Assembly (NCBI GenBank): GCA_021804825.1
Contig: JAJZGX010000017.1
Span: 1 to 36,160, forward strand
DNA length: 36,160 nucleotides
Source: Pseudomonadota bacterium
GTDB lineage: Bacteria; Pseudomonadota; Alphaproteobacteria; Rhizobiales; Beijerinckiaceae
Reading direction: 5' to 3'
The notes under the pieces are model-generated. The model ran no database searches, was not told where the DNA came from, and saw only the letters and a list, made by a program, of their open reading frames with translations. Positions 8,659 through 16,964 of this stretch are shown here, in pieces; the first letter of the stretch is position 1; each line of letters begins with the position of its first letter. The translations under genes and the position numbers were made by a program.

Positions 8659-9582
8659 GTGCCAACAGACTTTGCCACCCTCCCCGACAGCGGGCTGCGG
8701 GCAAGCGAGAAGCATCAGGCGGGGGCAGAGCGCCAGCCGGTGCTGGCGGCTGGCCTCTACATTGTTTCGACGCCGATCGGCAATTTGCGCGACATGTCGC
8801 TGCGGGCCATCGACACCTTGCAGGGCGTCGATGGCATTCTGGCGGAAGACACGCGCGTCACTTCCGTGCTGTTGCGGCACTTCGGCATTCGCACGCCGCT
8901 GGTTGCCTATCATGACCATAATGGCGCCAGATTGCGCCCGAATCTGCTGGCGCGCCTGCAGGCCGGTGCCAAGCTGGCGCTGGTTTCGGATGCGGGCACG
9001 CCGCTGATTTCCGATCCGGGTTTCAAACTGGTGGCGGAAGCCCGCGCCGTCGACATCAATGTCGTGGCCGTGCCGGGTGCTTCGGCAGTGCTGGCAGCGC
9101 TCGCCGTGGCCGGCCTGCCCACGGATCGCTTTTGCTTCTGCGGCTTTCTGCCAAACAAGCCAGGCCCGCGCCGGGCAGAACTTGCCATAGTGGCCAAGGT
9201 GCCGGCGACATTGGTGTTTTACGAATCCCCGCGCCGTGTCGCCGATGCGCTGGCTGACATGCTGGCGATATTCGGAGCGCGCCGCGCCAGTGTCGCCCGT
9301 GAATTGACCAAGCATTTCGAAACCGTGCGCACGGGCACGCTGGCCGAACTCGCCGCGCAATTTGCGTCAGAAGAAGCGCCCAAGGGCGAGATTGTGGTTG
9401 TCGTTGGCCCGCCCGGCGCCGAAGCTGCGGCGCTCGATGCCTCGAAGCTGGACGAGGCGATCAAGGCCGCCATGGCCGCGCATTCCATGAAAGACGCCGC
9501 CGAAATCGTCAGCGCCGCGACGGGTTTGCCGCGTCGGCAGATCTATGCCCGTGCTCTGGAACTTGGCCGCGACCCGCCATGA
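8659..9582 (+). CDS. rsmI: 16S rRNA (cytidine1402-2'-O)-methyltransferase RsmI
   Basis: SAM-dependent methyltransferase that adds the 2'-O-methyl group to C1402 of 16S rRNA in the ribosomal P site. The tetrapyrrole-methylase fold is visible: GLYIVSTPIGNLRDMSLRA near residues 32-50, then EDTRVTSVLLRHFGI, then SDAGTPLISDPGFKL, and FYESPRRVADAL further on. Length (307 residues) is normal. The start is GTG at 8659, preceded by GAGGAG at 8648-8653. yraN follows with a 4-nt overlap. Divergent from lppC. Confidence 0.96.
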   Translation: MPTDFATLPDSGLRASEKHQAGAERQPVLAAGLYIVSTPIGNLRDMSLRAIDTLQGVDGILAEDTRVTSVLLRHFGIRTPLVAYHDHNGARLRPNLLARLQAGAKLALVSDAGTPLISDPGFKLVAEARAVDINVVAVPGASAVLAALAVAGLPTDRFCFCGFLPNKPGPRRAELAIVAKVPATLVFYESPRRVADALADMLAIFGARRASVARELTKHFETVRTGTLAELAAQFASEEAPKGEIVVVVGPPGAEAAALDASKLDEAIKAAMAAHSMKDAAEIVSAATGLPRRQIYARALELGRDPP

Positions 9583-9947
9583 GCCTTATGGCACGGCGCC
9601 GTGCCTTGCGGCTGGGATTGCGCGCCGAAACTCTCGCAGTGCTGCTGCTTCGCCTGAAAGGCTGGCAGATTCTGGCGCGTCGATTCAATGTGCCGGGCGG
9701 CGAGGTCGACATAATCGCCCGGCGCGGCGACACCATCATTTTTGTCGAAGTCAAAGCCCGCGCCACGCCCGAAGCTGCGCTGGCCGCGATCGATGGCGTC
9801 AAGCGTCGCCGGCTGCGCCTGGCGGCGGGGCGCTGGCTGATCGGCAAAGACTGGGCGCTGGCCTGCGTGCTGCGCTGCGATGCCATTCTGGTGATGCCGC
9901 GACGTTGGCCGCAGCATGTCCTCGACATTGGGCCGCTCGGGCTTTGA
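9579..9947 (+). CDS. YraN family protein (UPF0102)
   Basis: Predicted small nuclease-like protein of the UPF0102/YraN family; its function is not established. The 122-residue product shows the family core: VPGGEVDIIARRGDTIIFVEVKAR around residues 30-55. That resembles a restriction-endonuclease-like motif (D then E-V-K). A tail with KRRRLRLAAGRWL follows. Its ATG overlaps the rsmI stop (ATGA, 9579-9582), so it is translationally coupled to rsmI. In many relatives gshB comes next; here it does not, and a 230-nt gap follows. Confidence 0.9.
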   Translation: MSLMARRRALRLGLRAETLAVLLLRLKGWQILARRFNVPGGEVDIIARRGDTIIFVEVKARATPEAALAAIDGVKRRRLRLAAGRWLIGKDWALACVLRCDAILVMPRRWPQHVLDIGPLGL

Positions 9948-9972
9948 AGCCATTGCCCGCTTTCGATATTTC

Positions 9973-9999
9973 GGGATCGATGCTTTCCCACATTTTTTT
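9973..9999 (+). terminator. Weak candidate terminator after yraN
   Basis: GGGA (9973-9976) can pair with TCCC (9986-9989), and a run of seven T follows at 9993-9999. The stem is short, so support is modest, but the position 26 nt after the yraN stop fits. The rest of the 9948-10177 gap shows no gene. Confidence 0.35.
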
Positions 10000-10160
10000 G
10001 ATTCACGGCGCAAAAGCCATTGGACAGTCCGATTCCAGCCGCATATCTCTATGATTGTGAAGATGATTCGCGAACCGCTCGTTTATGCTGGAAAGAACCG
10101 GAATGAATCGGCCCGTGTAAGATTGCGTCGTAAACAAGCATGATTTTGGTTGAGGTTTTC

Positions 10161-10174
10161 GACAGGAGCCTGTC
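10161..10174 (+). promoter_or_regulatory. Palindrome enclosing the ribosome-binding site of the YbjN gene
   Basis: GACAGGAGCCTGTC is a perfect 14-bp palindrome. It contains AGGAG (10164-10168), the probable Shine-Dalgarno 9 nt before the ATG at 10178. As RNA it forms a 5-bp stem GACAG/CTGTC with loop GAGC, hiding the ribosome site. As DNA it could be a dimeric operator. Which, if either, is used is unknown. Confidence 0.4.
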
Positions 10175-10177
10175 AGT

Positions 10178-10678
10178 ATGACGCTTGCATTGGAGTCCAC
10201 CCGCCGGATTGAACATCCGGTAGATGTCGTGGAAAGGTTGGCACATAGTCTCGAATGGCGCTTTGAGCGGGCCGACGAAGACGAATTATCATTTTCCGTT
10301 GATGGCGGCTGGACCTCCTATCATCTGGCATTTACCTGGCTCCCTGATCTCGAAGCGCTGCATATGGCTTGCGCCTTCGATCTCAAGGTTCCCAAAGACC
10401 GGCAGAATGAGGTGCTGGCCTTGCTCGCTCTGATCAACGAGCAACTCTGGCTGGGACATTTCGATGTCTGGACCAAAGACAAGGTCATCATGTTTCGCCA
10501 GGCGCTGATGTTGACGGGTGGCATCAGCCCCAATGCCCACCAGTGTGAAGCTGCGGTGGCGCATGCCGTGGCGGCTTGCGAGCGCTATTATCAGGCTTTC
10601 CAATTCGTCGTCTGGGCCGGAAAGAATGCCCGCGAGGCACTGGATGGCGCCATGTTCGAGACCGAAGGCCACGCATGA
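10178..10678 (+). CDS. YbjN domain-containing protein
   Basis: A 166-residue cytosolic protein with the YbjN-type fold, related in shape to type III secretion chaperones. The biochemical role is unknown; in enterobacteria YbjN affects motility and stress phenotypes. Visible features are DGGWTSYHLAFTWLPDLEALHMACAFDLKVP (about residues 46-76) and the repeated aromatic/acidic pattern LINEQLWLGHFDVW typical of the family. The end overlaps proC by ATGA (10675-10678), an arrangement I recall from other Hyphomicrobiales. The ribosome-binding site lies inside a perfect palindrome. Confidence 0.88.
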   Translation: MTLALESTRRIEHPVDVVERLAHSLEWRFERADEDELSFSVDGGWTSYHLAFTWLPDLEALHMACAFDLKVPKDRQNEVLALLALINEQLWLGHFDVWTKDKVIMFRQALMLTGGISPNAHQCEAAVAHAVAACERYYQAFQFVVWAGKNAREALDGAMFETEGHA

Positions 10679-11505
10679 GTGACGCCGGCCCGCTTCAGGC
10701 GATCAACCTCATGCTGGTGGGTGTCGGCAAAATGGGGTTTGCCTTGCTTGAGGGGTGGCTCAAGGCCGGGCTTCAGCCTTCCGCGACCACGCTGATCGAC
10801 CCGCACCCCGCTCATGGCGTGGTGACACTATGCGCAGAGCGCGCCATCAGCCTCAATCCGCCTTTGGCGAGGGGTGTCGCCCCTGACGTGCTGGTTCTGG
10901 CGATAAAGCCGCAAATGCTGGATGAAGTGGCAGAACTGGCGGCGCAGATCGGGCCGAATACGCTGGTCATTTCCATTCTTGCGGGCAAAACGATTGCCGA
11001 CGTTGCGGCGCGGTTTGCCCATGCCAGAGCCTTCGTGCGCGCCATGCCCAATACGCCGGCTGCCGTAGGGCGCGGCATTACCGGCTTTTATGCCAATGAT
11101 GCGGTCTCCCCAGCGCAAAAGACTCTGGCCGAAACCTTGCTCGCGGCGACAGGCGACGTGGTCGCCCTGGCGCAGGAAAGCGAAGTCGATGCGGTGACTG
11201 CAGTTTCCGGTTCCGGCCCGGCCTATGTGTTCCTGCTCGCCGAATGTCTCGCCGAGGCGGGAGTGGCGTTGGGGCTGGAGCGTCGCGTGGCAGAACAACT
11301 GGCGCGCGCCACGGTGGAAGGCGCGGGCGAACTCATGAAACAAAGCCCGGCGATCAGCCCGGCACAGCTACGCATCAACGTCACCTCGCCGGGTGGCACC
11401 ACGGCCGCGGCGCTGGACGTGCTGATGGGCCAGCAAGGTTTGCAACCGCTCCTCAGCGAGGCCGTGCGCGCCGCGCATCAGCGCGCCCGCGCCCTTTCCG
11501 GGTAG
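10675..11505 (+). CDS. proC: Pyrroline-5-carboxylate reductase
   Basis: Catalyses the last step of proline synthesis, NAD(P)H-dependent reduction of 1-pyrroline-5-carboxylate to L-proline. The 276-residue product starts at the ATG at 10675, inside the stop of the YbjN gene. The dinucleotide-binding motif is VGVGKMGFALLEGW (about residues 14-27). Family landmarks follow: RAMPNTPAAVGRG, AVSGSGPAYVFLLAECL, and the C-terminal signature INVTSPGGTTAAALDVL. All appear intact. proA is about 12 kb away on the other strand, and proB is not in the window. Confidence 0.97.
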   Translation: MSDAGPLQAINLMLVGVGKMGFALLEGWLKAGLQPSATTLIDPHPAHGVVTLCAERAISLNPPLARGVAPDVLVLAIKPQMLDEVAELAAQIGPNTLVISILAGKTIADVAARFAHARAFVRAMPNTPAAVGRGITGFYANDAVSPAQKTLAETLLAATGDVVALAQESEVDAVTAVSGSGPAYVFLLAECLAEAGVALGLERRVAEQLARATVEGAGELMKQSPAISPAQLRINVTSPGGTTAAALDVLMGQQGLQPLLSEAVRAAHQRARALSG

Positions 11506-11518
11506 CCTCCGACAAGCA

Positions 11519-11553
11519 GACGCCCGGCCTCGGGGGGAATGAGACCGGGCGTC
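11519..11553 (+). terminator. Strong hairpin after proC, terminator-like
   Basis: GACGCCCGG (11519-11527) pairs perfectly with CCGGGCGTC (11545-11553), and CTC/GAG can add an inner stem. It begins 13 nt after the proC stop. There is no T-run, so it may instead be the first element of the larger structured stretch described next. Confidence 0.5.
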
Positions 11554-11661
11554 GCGCGCCAAAAATGTGGCGCACTGCCGTGAGGGGTAAACGGCAGGCA
11601 AGTTGCCAGGCCGCCCGAAGGCACTTACCCGACTACGCTTGTAACTCAACAAATGGTCTCA
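11519..11661. other. Gene-free stretch with four adjacent hairpins, possible structured RNA
   Basis: Four inverted repeats follow one another. They are the 9-bp stem at 11519-11553; GCGCC/GGCGC at 11556-11573; CTGCCGT/ACGGCAG at 11575-11597; and an about 10-bp stem with one bulge joining 11597-11607 to 11620-11629. TGAGACC (11540-11546) and GGTCTCA (11655-11661) form a further 7-bp inverted repeat enclosing most of them, and would compete with the first hairpin. No plausible ORF lies here. I do not recognise an RNA family and cannot tell which strand is transcribed. Confidence 0.4.
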
Positions 11662-11726
11662 TGTGATGCCCACATCAAGGGCCTCACGCCAATGTGATGA
11701 AGAAATTATAAACGGGGCATTTCGGG

Positions 11727-12422
11727 TTAGTTGCGCACGGGTGTCGGGATCACAAACAGCGCCGGATTCAACTTGGCATGCTCGTCGATATTGGACAGAG
11801 CCACGGTCGTGACATAGCCCTGCGGGTCAACGATGCGCCATTGCCGAAGTGCGAAGGTCGCCGTATCGAACACCAGTTGCAGCCGCGACGTGCCGCCAAA
11901 AGTCGCCTTGTCAACGATGTAAATGATGGTGTCCGCACCATCGGCCCGCACATTCACAACATGCGTGTCACGGGCCAGTTCGATGTGATTTTTCAGCAGG
12001 AATTTCAGCGGGGTCTGGGCAATATAATACATGTCCTGCGTGTTGAGTTTCTTGTTGCGCACCGCCACGGACGTGCCGTCGGCCAAGACTTCGATCTGGG
12101 CGGGCGGGGCATATTCAAAGTGCATTTTGCCCGGGCGCTCGACATAAAGCACGCCATGGGTCTGGAAGCCATTGGCCGCGGTTTGGACGAAGTCCGCCGA
12201 AAACGCCCGCATCCTGTTGAGATAGGCATCAGCCTGGCGCAGGGCTGCCGCCTTGTCGAGGGTCGCAGGCGCGGCAATGGCGGCAGGCGCTGCGGTCTTC
12301 TGGCCGGGTGGCACCAATTGCAGCGGCCCGTTGGCGGCCTGCGCCGCAAGCGCGCCAAGGCAACAAGTCGCGCCGAGCATGAAGCTGATGGCCGCGCGCT
12401 GTATCCAAACCGAATCGGTCAT
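11727..12422 (-). CDS. lolA: Outer-membrane lipoprotein carrier protein LolA family
   Basis: Periplasmic carrier that accepts lipoproteins from the LolCDE exporter and delivers them to the outer membrane. The N-terminus carries a signal peptide ending LGALAAQA, then a proline/alanine-rich linker. The LolA fold begins about residue 65: AYLNRMRAFSADFVQTA, GVLYVERPGKMHFEY, and DGTSVAVRNKKLNTQDMYY. I favour the ATG at 12422, with GGAG 11 nt upstream and a normal signal peptide. An in-frame ATG at 12455 would add 11 residues but has no visible ribosome site. It lies 84 nt after ftsK, an order I recall from other Hyphomicrobiales. Alternative: a LolA-like paralogue with a different cargo. Confidence 0.85.
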   Translation of the reverse strand: MTDSVWIQRAAISFMLGATCCLGALAAQAANGPLQLVPPGQKTAAPAAIAAPATLDKAAALRQADAYLNRMRAFSADFVQTAANGFQTHGVLYVERPGKMHFEYAPPAQIEVLADGTSVAVRNKKLNTQDMYYIAQTPLKFLLKNHIELARDTHVVNVRADGADTIIYIVDKATFGGTSRLQLVFDTATFALRQWRIVDPQGYVTTVALSNIDEHAKLNPALFVIPTPVRN

Positions 12423-12506
12423 GGCTGTCTTTGCTCCGCTAATGATGATTTTCATGCAGTGACACGCGCACGCGGCAATTTCGGGGCAAGCCCGCCGCGG
12501 GCATTC

Positions 12507-15116
12507 TCAATCATCGTCAACATCAGCAAGGCGGCTGTCATGCGGCTCGCCGAGCAGCACTTCGCGCTTGCCGGAATGGCTGGGGGCGCTGACTATGCCT
12601 TCTTTTTCCATGCGCTCCACCAGTGATGCGGCTTTGTTGTAGCCCACTGAAAGCCGCCGCTGAATGTAGCTGGTCGAACATTTGCGATCACGCAGCACCA
12701 CTTTCACGGCGCGGTCGTAATAGTCGCCGGATTCGTCGTCATCCATGCTGCCGGGGGACATGCTGGCAGCGGCGGATTCGGCCGCGACGTCATCGTCATC
12801 ATCATCACTGGTGATCGCTTCAAGATATTCCGGCTGGCCTTGGGTCTTGAGATGGGCCACGATCTTTTCGACTTCACTGTCGCTGACAAACGGGCCGTGC
12901 ACGCGCGAAATCCGCCCGCCGCCGGCCATGTGAAGCATGTCGCCCTGGCCGAGCAATTGTTCGGCACCCTGTTCACCCAGAATCGTGCGGCTGTCGATCT
13001 TGCTGGTGACCTGGAAGGAGATTCGGGTCGGGAAATTGGCTTTGATCGTGCCGGTGATGACATCGACCGAAGGACGCTGCGTTGCCATGATCAGATGAAT
13101 GCCCGCAGCGCGCGCCATTTGTGCAAGACGTTGAATCGCGCCTTCGATATCCTTGCCCGCAACCATCATCAAATCGGCCATTTCATCGACGATCACGACG
13201 ATGTAGGGCAGCACGGCAAGGTCCATCTGCTCTTGCTCGTAGACCGCTTCGCCGGTCTGCTTGTCGTAGCCGGTCTGCACTGTGCGGGTGATGATCTCGC
13301 CTTTGGCGCTGGCTTCCACAACGCGGGCGTTGAAGCCATCGATGTTGCGCACGCCGACCTTGGACATTTTCTTGTAGCGATCCTCCATCTCGCGCACCGC
13401 CCATTTCAGCGCCACGACGGCCTTTTTGGGATCTGTGACCACAGGCGTAAGGAGATGCGGAATGCCGTCATAGACCGACAGTTCCAGCATTTTCGGATCG
13501 ACCATGATCAACCGGCATTCTTCCGGCTTCAGACGGTAGAGCAGCGAGAGGATCATGGTGTTGATGGCAACGGACTTGCCCGAACCGGTGGTGCCCGCGA
13601 CGAGCAGATGCGGCATGCGGGCAAGATCGACGATCACTGGTTCGCCGCCAATCGTCTTGCCGAGGGCAATGGCGAGCTTGTGCTTGGAGGCTTCAAAATC
13701 ATGCGAGCCGATGAGTTCACGCAGCCAGACGGTTTCGCGCCGCTGGTTCGGCAATTCGATGCCGATGGCATTGCGGCCCTGCACCACGGCGACGCGCGCC
13801 GAGAGCGCCGACATCGAGCGTGCAATATCATCGGCAAGGCCAATGACGCGTGAGGATTTGATGCCCGGCGCGGGCTCCAGCTCATAGAGCGTCACCACAG
13901 GGCCGGGCCGCACGTTGATGATTTCACCCCTGACGCCGAAATCGTCCAGTACGCCCTCCAGCAGGCGGGCATTTTGCTCGAGCGCATCCTCGCTGATGAG
14001 ATTTGCCGGGTTCTTTTTGGCTTCCGCCATCAGGAACAAGGGCGGCATTTCATAAACCGCCTTGGCGAAGCCTGCTGCGTGATTGTCGTGCTCGTTGCGG
14101 CTCGATGGGCGCAGAGTGGCGACGCCCGGCGTGACGCGCAGTGACCCCGACCGATCGGCTTCGACATGGGTTGGCGCCGGGGCGCGCACCGCGGGGGCCC
14201 GCGCTGCGGTCACGGGCGGGCGCTGGGCCACATCAAAGGGGGGGCCATCGGCATGGGGCGAGCGCGTCTGAGGCGCGGCTGCGAACCCTTCATCATGATT
14301 TCCGGGCGCATCGGCATCCAGCCCAGGGGTTGACAGCCACGGCGCGCGCGTCGGCGCGGCTGCGGGCGGCTGTTGCGGGCGCAGGCGGCGCGCTACGGCT
14401 GACTTGAGCGCCAGACCGGCGTGCACCACGGCCCCCAATGCCACAAGGGCGAGGCCGGGTTCATCATCGTCATCTCTCGCCATGGCGGCTTGGCTGGCAG
14501 CGCTTGGGCGCGAGGGGCGCGGCGCCTGCGCCGGTTTGGCGGGTGCGGATCGCTTGACTGTCGGGGCCTCGCAAGCCGCGTTCAGGGACAGAACCGCCAC
14601 GGCCGCCGCGCCGAGCGCCAGCACGATGCGGGCGATGATCGACGTGCCGATGATATGTTGCGGCAAGCGCAGCAAGGCATCGCCTGCAACGCCGCCGAGC
14701 CCGGTTGGCAGGGGCCAATGCCCAGACGTCGGGAGGGCTGCCGCCACCAGCAGGCTCGCCACCATGCCAGCCAGCCACAGAGCCAGGCGCACCCGCAACC
14801 TTGGCAAGTGGCGCTCGCGCAACAGATGCCAGCCCCAGATCAGAGGCGGCAGCATCAGCGCAATGTTGGCCAGCCCGAAGAGTTGCATGAGGACATCGGC
14901 AAAGATCGCGCCATTGCCGCCAAGAGCATTATGCACCGGCCCGACCGTGGCATGATCGAGGCTGGGATCAGCCACCGACCAGGACATGAGCGCCACGCCC
15001 AGGGCCAGAGTGCCGATCAGCAGCAGCAGCCCTAGCGCTTCAGCGCCGCGCCGCACTGCAAAATTCCGCACGGGTTCAGGAATATAATCCGGGGTCGAGA
15101 AGCTGGTGGTTCGCAT
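12507..15116 (-). CDS. ftsK: DNA translocase FtsK
   Basis: Septum-anchored hexameric DNA pump that clears the chromosome terminus and activates XerCD recombination at division. The 869-residue product has four predicted membrane segments in the first about 190 residues, then a Pro/Ala-rich linker. The RecA-like motor has Walker A GTTGSGKS at 508-515 and Walker [10 protein letters not shown] with its Asp at 644, plus [19 protein letters not shown]. The C-terminal gamma winged helix ([20 protein letters not shown]) reads KOPS sequences. A short acidic stretch SDDDDDD precedes it. I chose the ATG at 15116; a GTG at 15159-15161 is in frame. Neither has a strong Shine-Dalgarno. A perfect CtrA box lies 62 nt upstream. 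Confidence 0.96.
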   Translation of the reverse strand: MRTTSFSTPDYIPEPVRNFAVRRGAEALGLLLLIGTLALGVALMSWSVADPSLDHATVGPVHNALGGNGAIFADVLMQLFGLANIALMLPPLIWGWHLLRERHLPRLRVRLALWLAGMVASLLVAAALPTSGHWPLPTGLGGVAGDALLRLPQHIIGTSIIARIVLALGAAAVAVLSLNAACEAPTVKRSAPAKPAQAPRPSRPSAASQAAMARDDDDEPGLALVALGAVVHAGLALKSAVARRLRPQQPPAAAPTRAPWLSTPGLDADAPGNHDEGFAAAPQTRSPHADGPPFDVAQRPPVTAARAPAVRAPAPTHVEADRSGSLRVTPGVATLRPSSRNEHDNHAAGFAKAVYEMPPLFLMAEAKKNPANLISEDALEQNARLLEGVLDDFGVRGEIINVRPGPVVTLYELEPAPGIKSSRVIGLADDIARSMSALSARVAVVQGRNAIGIELPNQRRETVWLRELIGSHDFEASKHKLAIALGKTIGGEPVIVDLARMPHLLVAGTTGSGKSVAINTMILSLLYRLKPEECRLIMVDPKMLELSVYDGIPHLLTPVVTDPKKAVVALKWAVREMEDRYKKMSKVGVRNIDGFNARVVEASAKGEIITRTVQTGYDKQTGEAVYEQEQMDLAVLPYIVVIVDEMADLMMVAGKDIEGAIQRLAQMARAAGIHLIMATQRPSVDVITGTIKANFPTRISFQVTSKIDSRTILGEQGAEQLLGQGDMLHMAGGGRISRVHGPFVSDSEVEKIVAHLKTQGQPEYLEAITSDDDDDDVAAESAAASMSPGSMDDDESGDYYDRAVKVVLRDRKCSTSYIQRRLSVGYNKAASLVERMEKEGIVSAPSHSGKREVLLGEPHDSRLADVDDD

Positions 15117-15178
15117 GGGCGCGCTGCACAATCCGTAGTGGCCAGATGGCCTCAAAGTCACAGACTACCGAGCGCGGG

Positions 15179-15193
15179 TTAAGAGGCGCTTAA
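15179..15193 (-). promoter_or_regulatory. Predicted CtrA-binding site upstream of ftsK
   Basis: TTAA (15179-15182), seven bases, TTAA (15190-15193) is an exact match to the CtrA consensus TTAA-N7-TTAA. It sits inside a 19-bp inverted repeat GGTTAAG-AGGCG-CTTAACC (15177-15195). CtrA is the cell-cycle master regulator of alphaproteobacteria and acts on division genes. The site is 62 nt before the ftsK ATG, a sensible promoter position. Confidence 0.65.
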
Positions 15194-15235
15194 CCTTAAG
15201 CAGATGTAGACATCGCGCTCTAAAAGTCAGACATT

Positions 15236-15271
15236 TTGACTCGACTTCATCAAGCAGCTAGCCTGCTGCTT
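15236..15271 (+). promoter_or_regulatory. Candidate promoter and operator of sulP
   Basis: TTGACT (15236-15241), 17 nt, then TAGCCT (15259-15264) resembles a sigma-70 promoter with a good -35 and a weak -10. The -10 sits exactly in the centre of a perfect 7-bp inverted repeat AAGCAGC/GCTGCTT (15252-15258 and 15265-15271), a layout typical of a repressor operator. The FadR-family regulator downstream is a possible ligand. Confidence 0.4.
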
Positions 15272-15295
15272 TCAAGATGAAGCCGGGGTGGGCTC

Positions 15296-16957
15296 ATGGC
15301 TGTCATTTTCAAGTCGCTGGAACGCTATCAGGCCGGATTTGTTGCACCCGATCTGATCGCGGGCCTGACACTTGCAGCCATTGCAGTGCCCGAGCAGATG
15401 GCGACGGCACGACTGGCGCAGTTTCCACCGCAATTCGGCTTTTATGCATTTCTGGCCGGTGCGGTCGGCTTTGCGATTTTTGGGGCCAGCCGCTTCATGT
15501 CGGTTGGCGCGGATTCAACCATCGCACCGATTTTTGCAGGCGCGCTGGCGCTGATCGTGGCGATCCATCCGGGCGCGATGCCGGTTGCCGCCGCCGCCCT
15601 CGCCCTGATGGTCGGCCTGTGGCTGATGGCCGCTGGGCTGTTCGAAATGGGGTTTATCGCAGACCTTCTCTCGGTGCCGGTGACGACCGGGTTTCTGGCC
15701 GGTGTGTCGCTGCATATTCTGGTTTCGCAGCTTCCCACCGCCTTTGGCGCGGCTGAGCCGAGCGGCACCATTCCGCAAAAGTTGCTGGCGCTGGCGCGTG
15801 ACGTGCCGCACCTCAACCCATGGACTTTGGCGCTGGCGCTTTGCGTTCTTGCCATAATTTTCATCTGCGAACGGATCAGCCCCCGCATTCCCGGGGCCTT
15901 GCTGGCGCTGGTCGGCGCAACACTGGTTGTGCAGCTGACCGGCGCGCAAAGCCATGGCGTGACATTGCTTGGCCTGTTTTCCGGCAAGCTGCCGCAGATC
16001 AGCCTGCCGCTGGCCGCTGCCCCGAAATTTGTTGCGCTGGTGCCGCTGAGTGTGATCATTGCCATGGTGGTGATGGTGCAAACAGCGGCGACCACGCGCT
16101 CGTTTCCCTCAAGCCTCGGCGTGCCGCCCGATGTGAATCAGGATTTCATCGGGGTTGGTGCCGGCAATATACTGTCTGGCCTGCTGGGATCGTTTCCAAT
16201 CGACGCCAGCCCGCCACGCACGGCAATTGTTGCAGAGACCGGCGGGCGCTCGCAGGTCGCCAGCCTGTTTGCGGCGCTGATCGTGCTGGTGGTGATGCTG
16301 TTCGGGGCCAGCCTGCTCGCCCATATTCCCCGCGCCGCGCTGGCAGGCATCCTGATTTTCGTGGCTTTGCGCATATTGCGAACGAAAGTCATGGCCGATA
16401 TTTTGCGACACACCAGGGTGGAATTTCTCCTGATGCTGGCGACCTTTGCGGCCATCATCGTGCTGCCGATCGAGCGTGGTGTCGGCGTCGGGATCGGCTT
16501 GTCGCTGCTCAATGGCCTGTGGAGCGCGACGCAGGCACGCGCGCTTGCCTATCTGCATGTGCCCGGAACGACCATCTGGTGGCCGCATCAACGCGGTGCC
16601 AGCGAGGAAAGCCTGCCGGGGATTCTGGTAGCGGGATTTCAGGCGCCGCTGACGTTTCTGAATGCTTACAGCTTTCGGCGCGACATTCTGCATCTCGTCA
16701 CCGCACAACAGCCGCCACCCAAATTGCTGGTGCTGGAAGCGGGCGCGATGCTCGACATTGATTTTACTGCGGCGCAAATTTTCGCCGGACTGATCCGTGA
16801 TTGCCAGGCCAGGGGCGTGACCTTTGCCGTGGCCCGGATGGAATCCCTGCGCGCCCAGGCTGCGCTTCAACGCTACCATATCTCCGACCTCCTTGGCCCT
16901 GATCGTTTGTTTCATTCAGTCGATGAGGCGATCAAGGCTTGCAAACCCAACGGATAA
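15296..16957 (+). CDS. SulP family inorganic/organic anion transporter with STAS domain
   Basis: Inner-membrane anion transporter of the SulP (SLC26) family. The 553-residue product opens with the family signature: DLIAGLTLAAIAVPEQMATARLA (about residues 19-41), then PPQFGFYAFLAGAVGFAIFGASR and MSVGADSTIAPI. Many hydrophobic helices fill residues 20-410. A cytoplasmic STAS domain follows (about 435-550; KLLVLEAGAMLDIDFTAAQIFAGLI). The substrate cannot be read from sequence: sulfate, bicarbonate and C4-dicarboxylates are all known in the family. The next gene starts 7 nt after the stop, so the two probably form an operon. Confidence 0.92.
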   Translation: MAVIFKSLERYQAGFVAPDLIAGLTLAAIAVPEQMATARLAQFPPQFGFYAFLAGAVGFAIFGASRFMSVGADSTIAPIFAGALALIVAIHPGAMPVAAAALALMVGLWLMAAGLFEMGFIADLLSVPVTTGFLAGVSLHILVSQLPTAFGAAEPSGTIPQKLLALARDVPHLNPWTLALALCVLAIIFICERISPRIPGALLALVGATLVVQLTGAQSHGVTLLGLFSGKLPQISLPLAAAPKFVALVPLSVIIAMVVMVQTAATTRSFPSSLGVPPDVNQDFIGVGAGNILSGLLGSFPIDASPPRTAIVAETGGRSQVASLFAALIVLVVMLFGASLLAHIPRAALAGILIFVALRILRTKVMADILRHTRVEFLLMLATFAAIIVLPIERGVGVGIGLSLLNGLWSATQARALAYLHVPGTTIWWPHQRGASEESLPGILVAGFQAPLTFLNAYSFRRDILHLVTAQQPPPKLLVLEAGAMLDIDFTAAQIFAGLIRDCQARGVTFAVARMESLRAQAALQRYHISDLLGPDRLFHSVDEAIKACKPNG

Positions 16958-16964
16958 TGACGCC

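Noticed and set aside
12840-13853. A 337-codon plus-strand frame across ftsK
   Set aside because: It is antisense to the FtsK motor domain and shows no family features; a codon-bias shadow.
15820-16761. A 313-codon frame within sulP in another plus frame
   Set aside because: The SulP frame carries the membrane helices and STAS domain; the other frame has no hydrophobic pattern.
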